The notes under the pieces: model-generated
What the model was told of the DNA's origin: nothing
Database searches by the model: none
The model's input: only the letters and a program-made list of their open reading frames with translations
From: Opitutia bacterium
Lineage (GTDB): Bacteria > Verrucomicrobiota > Verrucomicrobiia > Opitutales > Opitutaceae
Length of the DNA stretch: 39,523 bases
Assembly: GCA_947472765.1 (NCBI GenBank)
Contig: CANJCM010000040.1
Location: 1 to 39,523 of the forward strand
Reading direction: 5' to 3'
Made by a program: the position numbers and the translations under genes
Shown: positions 16,563 through 25,117 of the stretch, piece after piece
Position numbering within the stretch: position 1 is the first letter of the stretch
Layout: every line of letters starts with the position of its first letter

Positions 16563-17723
16563 ATGAGCAATCGAAAGCGTGTGGCGGTGGTTACCAGCGG
16601 CCGTTTTCACCTGCTGGACCTTGCGCGCGAGCTACATGAGCAGGGGCATGATGTAGCATTCTATTCCTGCGCACCCCGCGCACGCGCCACGTCGTTTGGA
16701 TTGCCCGCAGAAGCATGGCGCGGTCTCGATTCGCTTTGTTACCCCCTTTACTGGGTGAACCAACGGGCGAAGAGTCACATCCTCCAACGGCTCTCGTTTG
16801 CTGCACTCCAACGGGCCATGGCCCGCACTTTAGAGCGACGTCTCGCGCCGTGTGATGGGCTTATCGCGTTATCCGGACTCCTGCCCCAGGCGAATGTTCG
16901 TTTATGCCGGCGATATGGAGCGCGACTCTGGATTGAGCGAGGGAGCCGGCACTACCTGTCACAAATGCGGATTCTCGCAAACATTCCGGGTGCGCGACCG
17001 CCCCGGCAAGCTCCCCCCGACGGGGAGCTTGCTGACTATGCAAATGCTGATCGGATCGTGGTTCCAGCAGCACATGTCGTCCGGAGTTTCCTTGAAGAAG
17101 GGGTTTCCGCTGGGAAACTCTTCTGCAATCCTTACGGCGTCGATCTTCGTATGTTCGCCCCGACCCCGGTGCCGCCTGTCGGCACGCCGCCGACCATCAT
17201 AATGGTGGGGCGATGGTCGTATCGAAAAGGCTGCGACCTGCTCACAAGTGCGTGGCGTGCAATGCCGGGTGTTCGCCTATGCCATGTCGGTCCCGTGGAT
17301 GATTGTCCACTGCCCATGGAGCAAGGGTTCATGCATACCGACAGCGTCGATCAAACTGCGCTGCGGGCTCATTATGGGCAGGGCCACGTTTTCGCGCTGG
17401 CCTCGCGAGAGGAAGGTTTGGCGCTAGTTCAGGCGCAGGCGTTGGCGTGCGGGTTACGGCTCGTGTGCACTGATCGGACGGGAGGCGAGGATCTCCGGCA
17501 GTTCTTGCCCGATCCCAATACCGTAACTGTCGTGCCGAGCGACAATGTTGATGCGTTGCGATCGGCGTTGAAACAGTCGCTCGACCTGGCGCGGGCTGAA
17601 CCGGCTGGCTTGCGCGACCGTTTCGCTGGGGCGTCGGAAGAACTTTCCTGGCGCGGATATGGTCGGCGCTACAGCGACGCCCTGCGGGCCGACTTGAATT
17701 TCTCCACGGGGATGGCGGTATGA
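16563..17723 (+). CDS. Family 4-type glycosyltransferase
   Basis: A 386-residue GT-B protein. The N-terminal acceptor domain has FHLLDLARELHEQGHDV. The linker and C-terminal donor domain show NPYGVDLRMFAP, IIMVGRWSYRKGCDLL and EEGLALVQAQALACG, the GT4 donor motif with Gln in place of the second Glu. It begins at ATG 16563. The stop overlaps the start of the flippase gene (ATGA at 17720), so the two are likely translated together. It belongs to the repeat-unit assembly set; specificity is unknown. Confidence 0.85.
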   Translation: MSNRKRVAVVTSGRFHLLDLARELHEQGHDVAFYSCAPRARATSFGLPAEAWRGLDSLCYPLYWVNQRAKSHILQRLSFAALQRAMARTLERRLAPCDGLIALSGLLPQANVRLCRRYGARLWIERGSRHYLSQMRILANIPGARPPRQAPPDGELADYANADRIVVPAAHVVRSFLEEGVSAGKLFCNPYGVDLRMFAPTPVPPVGTPPTIIMVGRWSYRKGCDLLTSAWRAMPGVRLCHVGPVDDCPLPMEQGFMHTDSVDQTALRAHYGQGHVFALASREEGLALVQAQALACGLRLVCTDRTGGEDLRQFLPDPNTVTVVPSDNVDALRSALKQSLDLARAEPAGLRDRFAGASEELSWRGYGRRYSDALRADLNFSTGMAV

Positions 17724-19222
17724 AACGGCTCTGGCAGAATCGCATTCTGCGGGCGTATGGCAGCAGTATCCTCGGGGTTTTCTCCGGGCTGCTCACTAGT
17801 TTTTGGTTGTTGAGGGAGGTAACAAGGGCCGTTTCGCCGCACGATTTCGGGACTTATGCTTTCGTATTTCAGATCACTTCGTATTTGACGGTGTTACAGT
17901 TGGGCTTGGATTTCGCTGCAAGCCGGGAGATAGCGACGCGGTTGGGCCAAAAAGACTTTCCGGGGGCGAACGCAGTGTTCGCCGAACTGCACCGGTTCAA
18001 CTGGCGCGTAAGTCTAGGCGCGTTGCTGGCAGTGGTGGTGGCGGCAGTTGTAATCTGGTTCGCGGGTTGGCCCGGCCGGCCGGAAGACGAGGTGAATCTT
18101 ATCGCATGGACTATTCTGCTCGTGGGGGGCGCACAGGTGCTGTCGGTTGCGAGCCGGCCCTACGCCGCTGCGCTGATTGGTACCATGCATCAAACGCTCC
18201 CCAACTTCGTACAACTCGGCAGCGGGGTTGTCACGGCGCTGATGGCGTTTGGCTTTCTGCGGGCTGGACTTGGCATCCTCTGTCTTCCGCTGGCAGCGGT
18301 GCTGGTTGGCGCGGGGACTCTGGCTGTTCTTCGTCATCAAGCGTATCGGCATTGCCCGTGGTTGGAAGGGCCAGCGGGGACACGAAGCCGAGAGGTGTTC
18401 CGGGAACTGTTGCGATTTGGCGGACTGTCCACGCTCAACGGCATCGCTTGGACGGTCGAATCGACGTGTGACGTTGTGCTGCTGGCCACATTTGGCAACG
18501 CACAGCTCGTTGCTGTCTATACCTTATGGTGGAGGTTCCCTCAGATGCTATTCGATTTCTGCACGCGCTTGGCCACTAGCGCCTTTCCCGAATTCTCCAA
18601 CCGTAACAGCCGGAATCCCGACGCCGCCGGGGAGCTGCTGCGCAAAGTCGGCATCGTGAGCTTGCTCTTGGCGCCGCTGGCGTGTTTGGGGATTGGCATC
18701 TGGCTGCCCCATTTCGTGGGACTCTGGGTGGGACCACAGTTTGCCTTGGCGGACGGCAAGACGATCGCCGTTCTCATGGGTGCGCTGGTGCTCTTGCGGA
18801 CTTGGGGAAACCTCTTCGGCACGTTTGCGCTGGCGCAAGGCAGAGCCGGCTTCACGGCGAGCCTTTCGTGGACGCAGGCCGGTTTAAAACTGCTGCTGGG
18901 TGTTCTGCTGGTCAGGAGCGACGGTTTGGAAGGCCTGATCGTCGCGTCCGTCGTTTGCGCAGCACTGCAGGTGACCGTGTACTCCTGGTCTTTGCTCAAG
19001 GGGGGGATTCTCGCGGCAGCAGACTTGGTCACGGCCGTGGCGTTTGCCGGCATAGGTGTGACTTTCGGCATAGTTTTTCGGCCAACCCATCAATTCGACA
19101 ACGTCTGGTCCTTCACCTTGGGAAGTTGTGCAACGGCGATCGCGTGGACAGTGATCTGGGCTGCGATGATTGTAATCACCCGCTATCTTTCGGCCAACAA
19201 GCGGGTGGGCTATCGCTCCTAA
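17720..19222 (+). CDS. Wzx-type lipid-linked oligosaccharide flippase
   Basis: The 500-residue protein is hydrophobic over nearly all its length, with about 12-14 predicted membrane helices. Its N terminus is typical of the polysaccharide transporter (MOP/MATE) superfamily: a basic start, GSSILGVFSGLLTSFWLL and HDFGTYAFVFQITSYLTVLQ with the conserved F-G-T-Y. Such proteins move undecaprenyl-diphosphate-linked units across the inner membrane for Wzy polymerisation. ATG 17720 overlaps the previous stop. With the Wzy-like gene at 21584 and the WecA-like gene at 28697 it makes a complete Wzx/Wzy scheme. Confidence 0.9.
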   Translation: MKRLWQNRILRAYGSSILGVFSGLLTSFWLLREVTRAVSPHDFGTYAFVFQITSYLTVLQLGLDFAASREIATRLGQKDFPGANAVFAELHRFNWRVSLGALLAVVVAAVVIWFAGWPGRPEDEVNLIAWTILLVGGAQVLSVASRPYAAALIGTMHQTLPNFVQLGSGVVTALMAFGFLRAGLGILCLPLAAVLVGAGTLAVLRHQAYRHCPWLEGPAGTRSREVFRELLRFGGLSTLNGIAWTVESTCDVVLLATFGNAQLVAVYTLWWRFPQMLFDFCTRLATSAFPEFSNRNSRNPDAAGELLRKVGIVSLLLAPLACLGIGIWLPHFVGLWVGPQFALADGKTIAVLMGALVLLRTWGNLFGTFALAQGRAGFTASLSWTQAGLKLLLGVLLVRSDGLEGLIVASVVCAALQVTVYSWSLLKGGILAAADLVTAVAFAGIGVTFGIVFRPTHQFDNVWSFTLGSCATAIAWTVIWAAMIVITRYLSANKRVGYRS

Positions 19223-19228
19223 AACACA

Positions 19229-19960
19229 ATGATCCGCTCCGACTATACAAGCGACGAGGCGTTTATCGCACCGCGGGCCGGCCTTTATTCCGTCCCGATA
19301 TATATTCACCGCCAGCCTTTGCTCACATCAGCCCGCAAGGCAGCCGCAAAGATTGTGGGCCGCGTGCTTGATGTGGGATGCGGACGCAAGCCGTATCGAA
19401 ATGTCTTCTCTCACGCGGTCGAGTACGTCGGGGTGGATGTGGCATCATCGCCGCACCTCAACCCGGGCATCGATTTCATTTACGACGGCAGAATTCTCCC
19501 GTTTGGCGACGCCTCGTTTGATTCCGTGGTGTGCACGGAAGTCCTCGAGCATTGCCCCGATCCGAAGGGAATTCTGGCGGAAATTGCCCGTGTCCTGCGG
19601 CCCGGCGGACACCTGTTTCTGACGGTCCCGTTCGTCTATCAGCACCACGAGATTCCTTATGACTACTTTCGCTTCACTCGGTTCGGACTTGAGGCGATGG
19701 CGGCGGACGCAAGACTGATGCCGGTATGGATCGAAATGCGTGGTGGAGTGTATGCCGTTTGGGTACAGTCCACATATCTGGCCATTACCTACACCGTCGG
19801 CCGGTTTCCCATTGTCGATCTGCTGTATCTCGCGTTCTGGCCGATAGCCCGGTTGGCGCTAGCGGTGGACGGCTGGAGAAAACGGGATGAGATAACGCTT
19901 GGATGGCAGCTTCTTCTGCAGAAGGCAGTCGAGGCACGCGCCCCGCAAACCACACCTTGA
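19229..19960 (+). CDS. Class I SAM-dependent methyltransferase
   Basis: The 243-residue protein has the SAM-binding motif I VLDVGCGRKPYRN (about 46-58). The acidic motif II is YVGVDVASS. Motif III-like SFDSVVCTEVLEH is followed by RVLRPGGHLFLTVPF. The C-terminal part is hydrophobic (WVQSTYLAITYTVGRFPIVD) and may touch the membrane or a lipid-linked sugar. It starts at ATG 19229, six bases after the flippase gene. It may O-methylate a residue of the glycan; the target is not visible from sequence. Confidence 0.85.
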   Translation: MIRSDYTSDEAFIAPRAGLYSVPIYIHRQPLLTSARKAAAKIVGRVLDVGCGRKPYRNVFSHAVEYVGVDVASSPHLNPGIDFIYDGRILPFGDASFDSVVCTEVLEHCPDPKGILAEIARVLRPGGHLFLTVPFVYQHHEIPYDYFRFTRFGLEAMAADARLMPVWIEMRGGVYAVWVQSTYLAITYTVGRFPIVDLLYLAFWPIARLALAVDGWRKRDEITLGWQLLLQKAVEARAPQTTP

Positions 19961-20017
19961 TATTGTACGCATCCGGGCGACGGCAGAAGAAAAGTGTAGC
20001 GCCGCATATATCGCCAA

Positions 20018-20326
20018 ATGGATTACCGGCTGGCACGTGGCAATTTTCCCGTAATATCCAGGTTCCTTGTAGCGGGCTGGTTTGCCTCTGAACGAAACCG
20101 CACGAAGTTCACCACTCTGCACATTATGTTGCCAAGCGAAACGGATTCTTTCTCCATCCCCCTCGAAGGCCTTCCACTTCGGGGGCTGATGCGCATCAGA
20201 AAACTGGGGGCGGAGACAGTGAAGCGCGCCTCCCGAACCTTCGATATTTATGTCCTAAATGCGTTGGTGATCGTCAAGCCGGTAAACAAAAGCCGCCTAA
20301 TCGTTGGGCATATGGGTGAAATATGA
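20018..20326 (+). CDS. Small hypothetical protein, possible C-terminal remnant
   Basis: An open frame of 102 codons, or 66 codons from ATG 20126, ends in TGA that overlaps the next gene's ATG (ATGA at 20323). The second half (LPLRGLMRIRKLGAETVKRA, then FDIYVLNALVIVK) reads like the last helix and strand of a SAM methyltransferase or other alpha/beta enzyme, but the catalytic part is absent. The stop/start overlap suggests it descends from a real gene of this operon that lost its 5' part. Whether it still makes a useful product is doubtful. Confidence 0.35.
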   Translation: MDYRLARGNFPVISRFLVAGWFASERNRTKFTTLHIMLPSETDSFSIPLEGLPLRGLMRIRKLGAETVKRASRTFDIYVLNALVIVKPVNKSRLIVGHMGEI

Positions 20327-21540
20327 GCGACGTTTGCACGACAACAGCCCAGCAGCCCTGCGACAACAACACGAAAGGCATCTTGGGTCAGGGCATGGGC
20401 CGGGATGTGGTGGCGTGCATGGATAGCCCGGGCTGGGGTGGGTCAGAGCGAAATCTGATCCAGGTGCTACCCTTGATGAGAGGGCGCGTCGTGGCCACCA
20501 TTAATGGCGAAGTCGTTGCACCTGCAGTGCGCGATTTCTTCCAGAGGTATGCCGTGCAAGTGAACCACTGCCGCGTTGGAAACCGGCTTCTGGATGGCGT
20601 GTGGGCGATTCGAGTTGGATTGCGCTGGCAGCGCCAGTATTCGCATGCGCAGTTCCTCGTGTGGGCCCACCACAGCGACAGTCACCGCTGGCTGCAGGTT
20701 GCACTCGCGTGGCGGAAGGCGAAATTCGTAATTGCGGAACAACTGCTGCCCGCGACCCGCGCCGAAGCGTTCAACAGTATTTCGCGGCGGAGCATTAAGC
20801 AATGGGTCGGGAAGCGCGCGCACCGGGTGGTGCTTTGCGGCTACTCGCAAGTCGAAAACTATGCAGAGTGGTTCGGCGTGCCTCGCGCGCGCATTCATGT
20901 GGTGCCGAACACGCGACCAATTGACGCCATCGCCTCGCGTGTCCGTGCGTTGCGGTCCGATTCCGCCGCGTTACGCCGCAGACTCAAACTGCCCGAAGGA
21001 ACTATTATCGCCAACCTTGGCCGGCTCTGCCGCCAAAAAGATCAGCAAACGCTACTAGAAGCGCTGACTCAACTTTCGTACCACGGTCATAGAGTTTCGG
21101 TGCTGTTCATAGGAGCCGGTGATGAGGAGATGCGATTGAGGCAGTCCGCGAGTGTGATGCGAATCTCCGTAATATTTGCGGGTGAGCAAGCGGATCCGCT
21201 GCCGTGGCTCGCCGCGGCTCACATTTTTGCGTTTCCGAGCCGTTCAGAAGGGCTTCCCGGTGCGCTGATTGAGGCAATGGCCGCGGGCTTACCCTGCGTG
21301 GCTACGAACATCCCCGGGAACACCGAACTGGTTCACGACGAGAACACAGGGCTGCTCGTTCCGCCCGAAAACGCCAGCGCGCTGGCAGGCGCCTTGGCGC
21401 GACTTATTCGCGAACCCGCACTCGGCCAGCGACTGGCTACGGCCGCATACGCGCATGTACGTGGGAAATACGACGATGCGATAGGAGTAGCCGGCTGGCG
21501 TGACGTGTTTGCGAGCGGGACGGATAGGGTTCATGGATGA
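20323..21540 (+). CDS. Family 4 glycosyltransferase
   Basis: The 405-residue GT-B enzyme carries the acceptor-side glycine motif SPGWGGSERNLIQ near residue 35-47. Donor-side motifs are IIANLGRLCRQKDQQTLLEA, VLFIGAGDEEMRLR and RSEGLPGALIEAMAAGLP, the E-x7-E GT4 signature, then GLLVPPENASALAGAL. ATG 20323 overlaps the stop of the small frame before it. It is a retaining-type enzyme that adds one sugar of the repeat unit; the sugar cannot be assigned. Confidence 0.9.
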   Translation: MSDVCTTTAQQPCDNNTKGILGQGMGRDVVACMDSPGWGGSERNLIQVLPLMRGRVVATINGEVVAPAVRDFFQRYAVQVNHCRVGNRLLDGVWAIRVGLRWQRQYSHAQFLVWAHHSDSHRWLQVALAWRKAKFVIAEQLLPATRAEAFNSISRRSIKQWVGKRAHRVVLCGYSQVENYAEWFGVPRARIHVVPNTRPIDAIASRVRALRSDSAALRRRLKLPEGTIIANLGRLCRQKDQQTLLEALTQLSYHGHRVSVLFIGAGDEEMRLRQSASVMRISVIFAGEQADPLPWLAAAHIFAFPSRSEGLPGALIEAMAAGLPCVATNIPGNTELVHDENTGLLVPPENASALAGALARLIREPALGQRLATAAYAHVRGKYDDAIGVAGWRDVFASGTDRVHG

Positions 21541-21583
21541 ACTCTTGAAACCACAAGCTTCAGCATAAGGCGAAACGACAAAC

Positions 21584-22897
21584 GTGGATTCGAATCAGCA
21601 ATTCGCCATAACACTGGCACTCAGCGTCATCATCGCAAGCGGAGCGATCATTGTCCGGCGGTTCCGAAACGGGCGTCTCATTTCCCTCGCGGGCGGGCTC
21701 CATGCCAACACCTTCATCTCCATGGGAGTTGGCCCGCTATTCTATGTCCTTTCTCCGCAGTATTTCGATACCGAACGCATTGATCACGCCACAGTGATTC
21801 AGCATGCCCTGCTGTCGAACGGACTCTTTCTTCTAGGATATTTGATCGTCATCGGCCTCGAGTTGATGGACCGCGGGAGTATCTCCGACCAAGCAATCGT
21901 CCGGCGGCTTCGTGGTTTCTCGGAAATTCAAATCTACTTTCTATTCGTACTCGGCTCGATCGGCATCATCGCGGTCAACCTTGGTTTGAACACCTCGGGT
22001 GTGGGAACGCTCTTCAACATCATATACCTGTTCATTTTCCCAATTGTCGCGCTTGTCATCGTGCGACTAGACAACAAACGGCCATCGAGCTGGGCGACGG
22101 CGCTCTTCATGATCGCGGTGGTCGGAGCCTACTGTCTGACGTCGTATTGGCGATCGCTGTCGCTGGTGTTCGGTGTCAGCATCCTGCTGGGCATCGCCAT
22201 GAAAGTCCGGCTGCAACTGCGTTGGACACTTTTCCTGAGCCTCTTCCTCGTGGGGTGGTATATTTGGCTCTTTCCGTTTCTCCAGCTGAAGAAGGCAAAT
22301 GCACCGACCGGCGCAACGGCGCTGTTCAACACCTTTATCGAAAGCCAGCAAATGCCAATCGGGCTGCGGATGCAGGAGTCTCTGGGGTTCTTGGGACTGC
22401 GGACGAACGGCGTGAGGGAAATCGGCTACCTCGAAGCCGGCTTGGCTACCAATGCCGTTCAACTGCGCTGGGGCGAAAGTTACAAGGAGACGCTGCTGCA
22501 GATGATCCCCCGTGTCGTCTGGCCCGGCAAGCCGTCCTATAACACTTCGATGAACTATGAGCTTCCGCGCTCCCTCGGGTTGCTCGGCTGGGACGATACC
22601 GACACGAGTAGTGGAGTAGGGCTATGGGCGGAAGCAGTCTGGAACTTGAAAGGGTACTTTCTGCTCGTTTACGTGCCGCTGCTGTTCGGGCTCATGACGT
22701 GGATTGACCGCCTGATCTGGAGGGCTCGTCTGGATATGTTTTTCAGATGGTGGATGCTGACCTGCCTGTTCTACCTGTCGCTGCAGGTTCTGAACCTGGT
22801 CAACTTCGTCACGTTGGTGATGTGGACGATTCTGTTAATTTATCTCTACGGCAGGTTCTTCTCTCTTGCGTTCCGAGAGCGTCGAGAGAGCCAATAA
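21584..22897 (+). CDS. Oligosaccharide repeat-unit polymerase (Wzy-type membrane protein)
   Basis: The 437-residue protein has about ten or eleven hydrophobic helices, a long periplasmic-type loop around residues 250-330 (AVQLRWGESYKETLLQMIPR) and a WPGKPSYN stretch common in O-antigen polymerases of this type. Wzy enzymes join flipped repeat units on the outer side of the inner membrane. Start is GTG 21584, 43 bases after the preceding gene. Wzy proteins share little sequence, so the call rests on topology, the WPGKP loop and position in the locus. The ligase-family gene at 35937 is a separate membrane protein. Confidence 0.8.
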   Translation: MDSNQQFAITLALSVIIASGAIIVRRFRNGRLISLAGGLHANTFISMGVGPLFYVLSPQYFDTERIDHATVIQHALLSNGLFLLGYLIVIGLELMDRGSISDQAIVRRLRGFSEIQIYFLFVLGSIGIIAVNLGLNTSGVGTLFNIIYLFIFPIVALVIVRLDNKRPSSWATALFMIAVVGAYCLTSYWRSLSLVFGVSILLGIAMKVRLQLRWTLFLSLFLVGWYIWLFPFLQLKKANAPTGATALFNTFIESQQMPIGLRMQESLGFLGLRTNGVREIGYLEAGLATNAVQLRWGESYKETLLQMIPRVVWPGKPSYNTSMNYELPRSLGLLGWDDTDTSSGVGLWAEAVWNLKGYFLLVYVPLLFGLMTWIDRLIWRARLDMFFRWWMLTCLFYLSLQVLNLVNFVTLVMWTILLIYLYGRFFSLAFRERRESQ

Positions 22898-22898
22898 C

Positions 22899-23942
22899 AT
22901 GCGGATTTTACTGTACGGTGAATGTAAGAAAAAGGGGTCAGGCGCTTGGTGCTACGTCGACGCCTTGCGCACGGCGGGGCATGAAGTGGTGGAAGTCGAT
23001 CCTACCGAAAAATTGGCCGGGTGGACGCAGCATCCGTTCTGGCGACTCTGGCGCCGTGTTTCGTCTGAAATGCCGCCGAGCATGCGCCGCCGTCACGGTG
23101 AGTGGTTTCGAGCGCAGGTGACAGCGAGTGCGCCAGAGTTGGTCATTGTCCTGAAGGGGCTGTGGCTCGCCCGCGATGATATTGACACCGCGAAGCAGAC
23201 CGAGGCGCGCGTGGTGCTCGTCAACCACGATGATTTTTTCAGCAGTAACCGCTATAATTGGAGCACAGTGCAGCACGAAGCCCTATCAAGCTATGATTGC
23301 GTCTACGTTACCCGGCGCGTAAACGTCGATGAGCTCGTCGCCCGTGGAATTGAGGCACGTTTTTTCCCGTTTTCGTATCACCCGGCCATCCATCGGCCGG
23401 TGCCATCCGCGGCAGGGGAAACGCATCCGGACGTGGTGTTCGTCGGCTCGTATGAACGCAATCGCGCTGAGGCGCTGGAACACCTTCTGAGCCGGACCTC
23501 GCGTCGCGTGTCCATCTATGGCGAGCAATGGGACAAGCTGCGCGGCCGCTCGCCATTGCGGCCGGCAGTGCAGTCCCGATTCATCGCGGGGGATGAGTTG
23601 TGCCGCGTCATCGGTGGCGCGGGTTGCGCCTTGGGCTTTTTGCGCAAAGAGAATCGAGACGAGTACACGCAACGTTCCGTGGAGATTCCGGCGTGCGGTG
23701 GGGTGCTGCTTGCGGAGCGCACCGCCGAGCATCGCCGGATGTTCAAAGAAGGTCGCGATGCCGAATTTTTCGACGTGAGTGACGCGGACGAGCTGCTGGC
23801 AAAGGTGGAAAAGATTTGTGGCGATTCTAAGCACGCGGCCACCTTACGCGCCAACGGTGCGGCCGTGGTGCGCACGATGGGATTCACCTACATGGATCGC
23901 GTGCAGCAATTGTTGAGCGACACTATTGGTGAGCGGAATTGA
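22899..23942 (+). CDS. CgeB-like glycosyltransferase
   Basis: The 347-residue product begins MRILLYGECKKKGSGAWCYV. It has the CgeB/spore-maturation-type GT pattern: VIVLKGLWL, VVLVNHDDFFSS, DCVYVTRRVNVDEL, ARFFPFSYHPAIH, PDVVFVGSYERNRAEAL and then RSVEIPACGGVLLAERT with EFFDVSDADELL. These are GT-B donor-domain features. ATG 22899 lies two bases after the previous stop; an upstream in-frame ATG at 22866 lies inside the previous gene and is not needed. It probably adds a sugar to the repeat unit. The 3' end overlaps the next gene by 14 bases. Confidence 0.85.
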   Translation: MRILLYGECKKKGSGAWCYVDALRTAGHEVVEVDPTEKLAGWTQHPFWRLWRRVSSEMPPSMRRRHGEWFRAQVTASAPELVIVLKGLWLARDDIDTAKQTEARVVLVNHDDFFSSNRYNWSTVQHEALSSYDCVYVTRRVNVDELVARGIEARFFPFSYHPAIHRPVPSAAGETHPDVVFVGSYERNRAEALEHLLSRTSRRVSIYGEQWDKLRGRSPLRPAVQSRFIAGDELCRVIGGAGCALGFLRKENRDEYTQRSVEIPACGGVLLAERTAEHRRMFKEGRDAEFFDVSDADELLAKVEKICGDSKHAATLRANGAAVVRTMGFTYMDRVQQLLSDTIGERN

Positions 23943-25095
23943 CAGTTCCACCGGTGCCAAGCCTTTGCCGCCGATCCTTCACGTTCTGCCGAGCATCGCG
24001 CGTGAATACGGCGGGCCCGCGGTGAGTGTGAGGCGCCTCGCCGAAGAAATGTCGCGGATGAGCGGAAGTAAGGTCGAAGTGATAGCTCGGCGCACCCGCG
24101 GCGCGGAGGCCGCGCTGGCCGATTGGCAGGTCTGCCGTCCAGTCCTCGTTCCGACGGTGGGGCCGGAGCGCATCGGTTACGCTCCGCAGATGCTCCGGCG
24201 GCTCCGCGAAACGCGGGCCGGTATAATTCACTTGCACGGCCTCTGGCAGTTCCAAGCGTGGGCCGCCTACCGGGTCGCCCGGGCAACGCGCACGCCGCTC
24301 TTCGTTTCGCCGCGCGGAGCGCTTGAACCTTGGGCGCTGCAGCAGGGACGAGTGCAAAAGGCCGTGGCAAATCTGTTTTTCCAGCGGGCAATGTTGAATC
24401 GAGCGGCTTGCGTGGTCACCACCTCCGACCAAGAAGCTGAGAATGTCCGGTCCGCGGGCGTCCGCGCGCCGGTGGCGGTGGTGCCGAACGGACTCGATGT
24501 GCCGTCCCTGGCTGCCCTGAAGGAGGCTCGAGTCCAGCCCGGCAAGGGGAGGACGGCACTTTTTTTGTCCCGAATTGCGCCGAAAAAAGGCCTGCTTGAA
24601 CTTCTGCGCGCATGGCGCGAGGTGAGCCCGAAGGGCTGGACTTTACGAATTGTAGGTCCAAGTGATCGCGGGTATGCCGAGGTTGTCGAGCGCGCGATCC
24701 GCGAACTCGGGCTCAAGGGAAATGTCGTGCTGCTCGGACCGGCGTGGGGTCGGGAAAAGCTGCGCGAGTTTGCCTCGGCCGATTTGTTCGTTCTGCCCTC
24801 GTTTAGCGAAAATTTCGGCATGGCTATTGCCGAGGCACTCGCGTGCGGGCTGCCCGTAATTACGACGCGCGCGACGCCCTGGGCCGACATCGAACGGGAG
24901 AACGCCGGGTGGTGGATCGAAACGGGAGCGGAACCCTTACGCTGGGCACTGGCGGAGGCGACGCTGCTGCCGCCGCCGGAACTTGCGCTCCGTGGGCGTC
25001 GCGGGCGCGCGTTAGTGGAGCGACGTTATGGGTGGCCGCAGGTCGCTGCGGCGATGCTCGATGTTTACAGGAAGGCGTTGCCAAGTCTGGGCTGA
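23929..25095 (+). CDS. Family 4 glycosyltransferase
   Basis: The 388-residue GT-B enzyme shows ILHVLPSIAREYGGPAVSVR (acceptor-domain Gly-Gly), IIHLHGLWQFQAW, VVPNGLDVPSLAAL, LFLSRIAPKKGLLELLRAW and ENFGMAIAEALACG. These are standard for WcaI/WcaK-like GT4 enzymes in exopolysaccharide loci. GTG 23929 is chosen, with TTG 23926 immediately upstream as the alternative; both overlap the end of the preceding gene. It likely adds one sugar; donor unknown. Confidence 0.9.
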   Translation: MSGIDSSTGAKPLPPILHVLPSIAREYGGPAVSVRRLAEEMSRMSGSKVEVIARRTRGAEAALADWQVCRPVLVPTVGPERIGYAPQMLRRLRETRAGIIHLHGLWQFQAWAAYRVARATRTPLFVSPRGALEPWALQQGRVQKAVANLFFQRAMLNRAACVVTTSDQEAENVRSAGVRAPVAVVPNGLDVPSLAALKEARVQPGKGRTALFLSRIAPKKGLLELLRAWREVSPKGWTLRIVGPSDRGYAEVVERAIRELGLKGNVVLLGPAWGREKLREFASADLFVLPSFSENFGMAIAEALACGLPVITTRATPWADIERENAGWWIETGAEPLRWALAEATLLPPPELALRGRRGRALVERRYGWPQVAAAMLDVYRKALPSLG

Positions 25096-25117
25096 ACCTA
25101 GCCTCCCTCATATCTCC

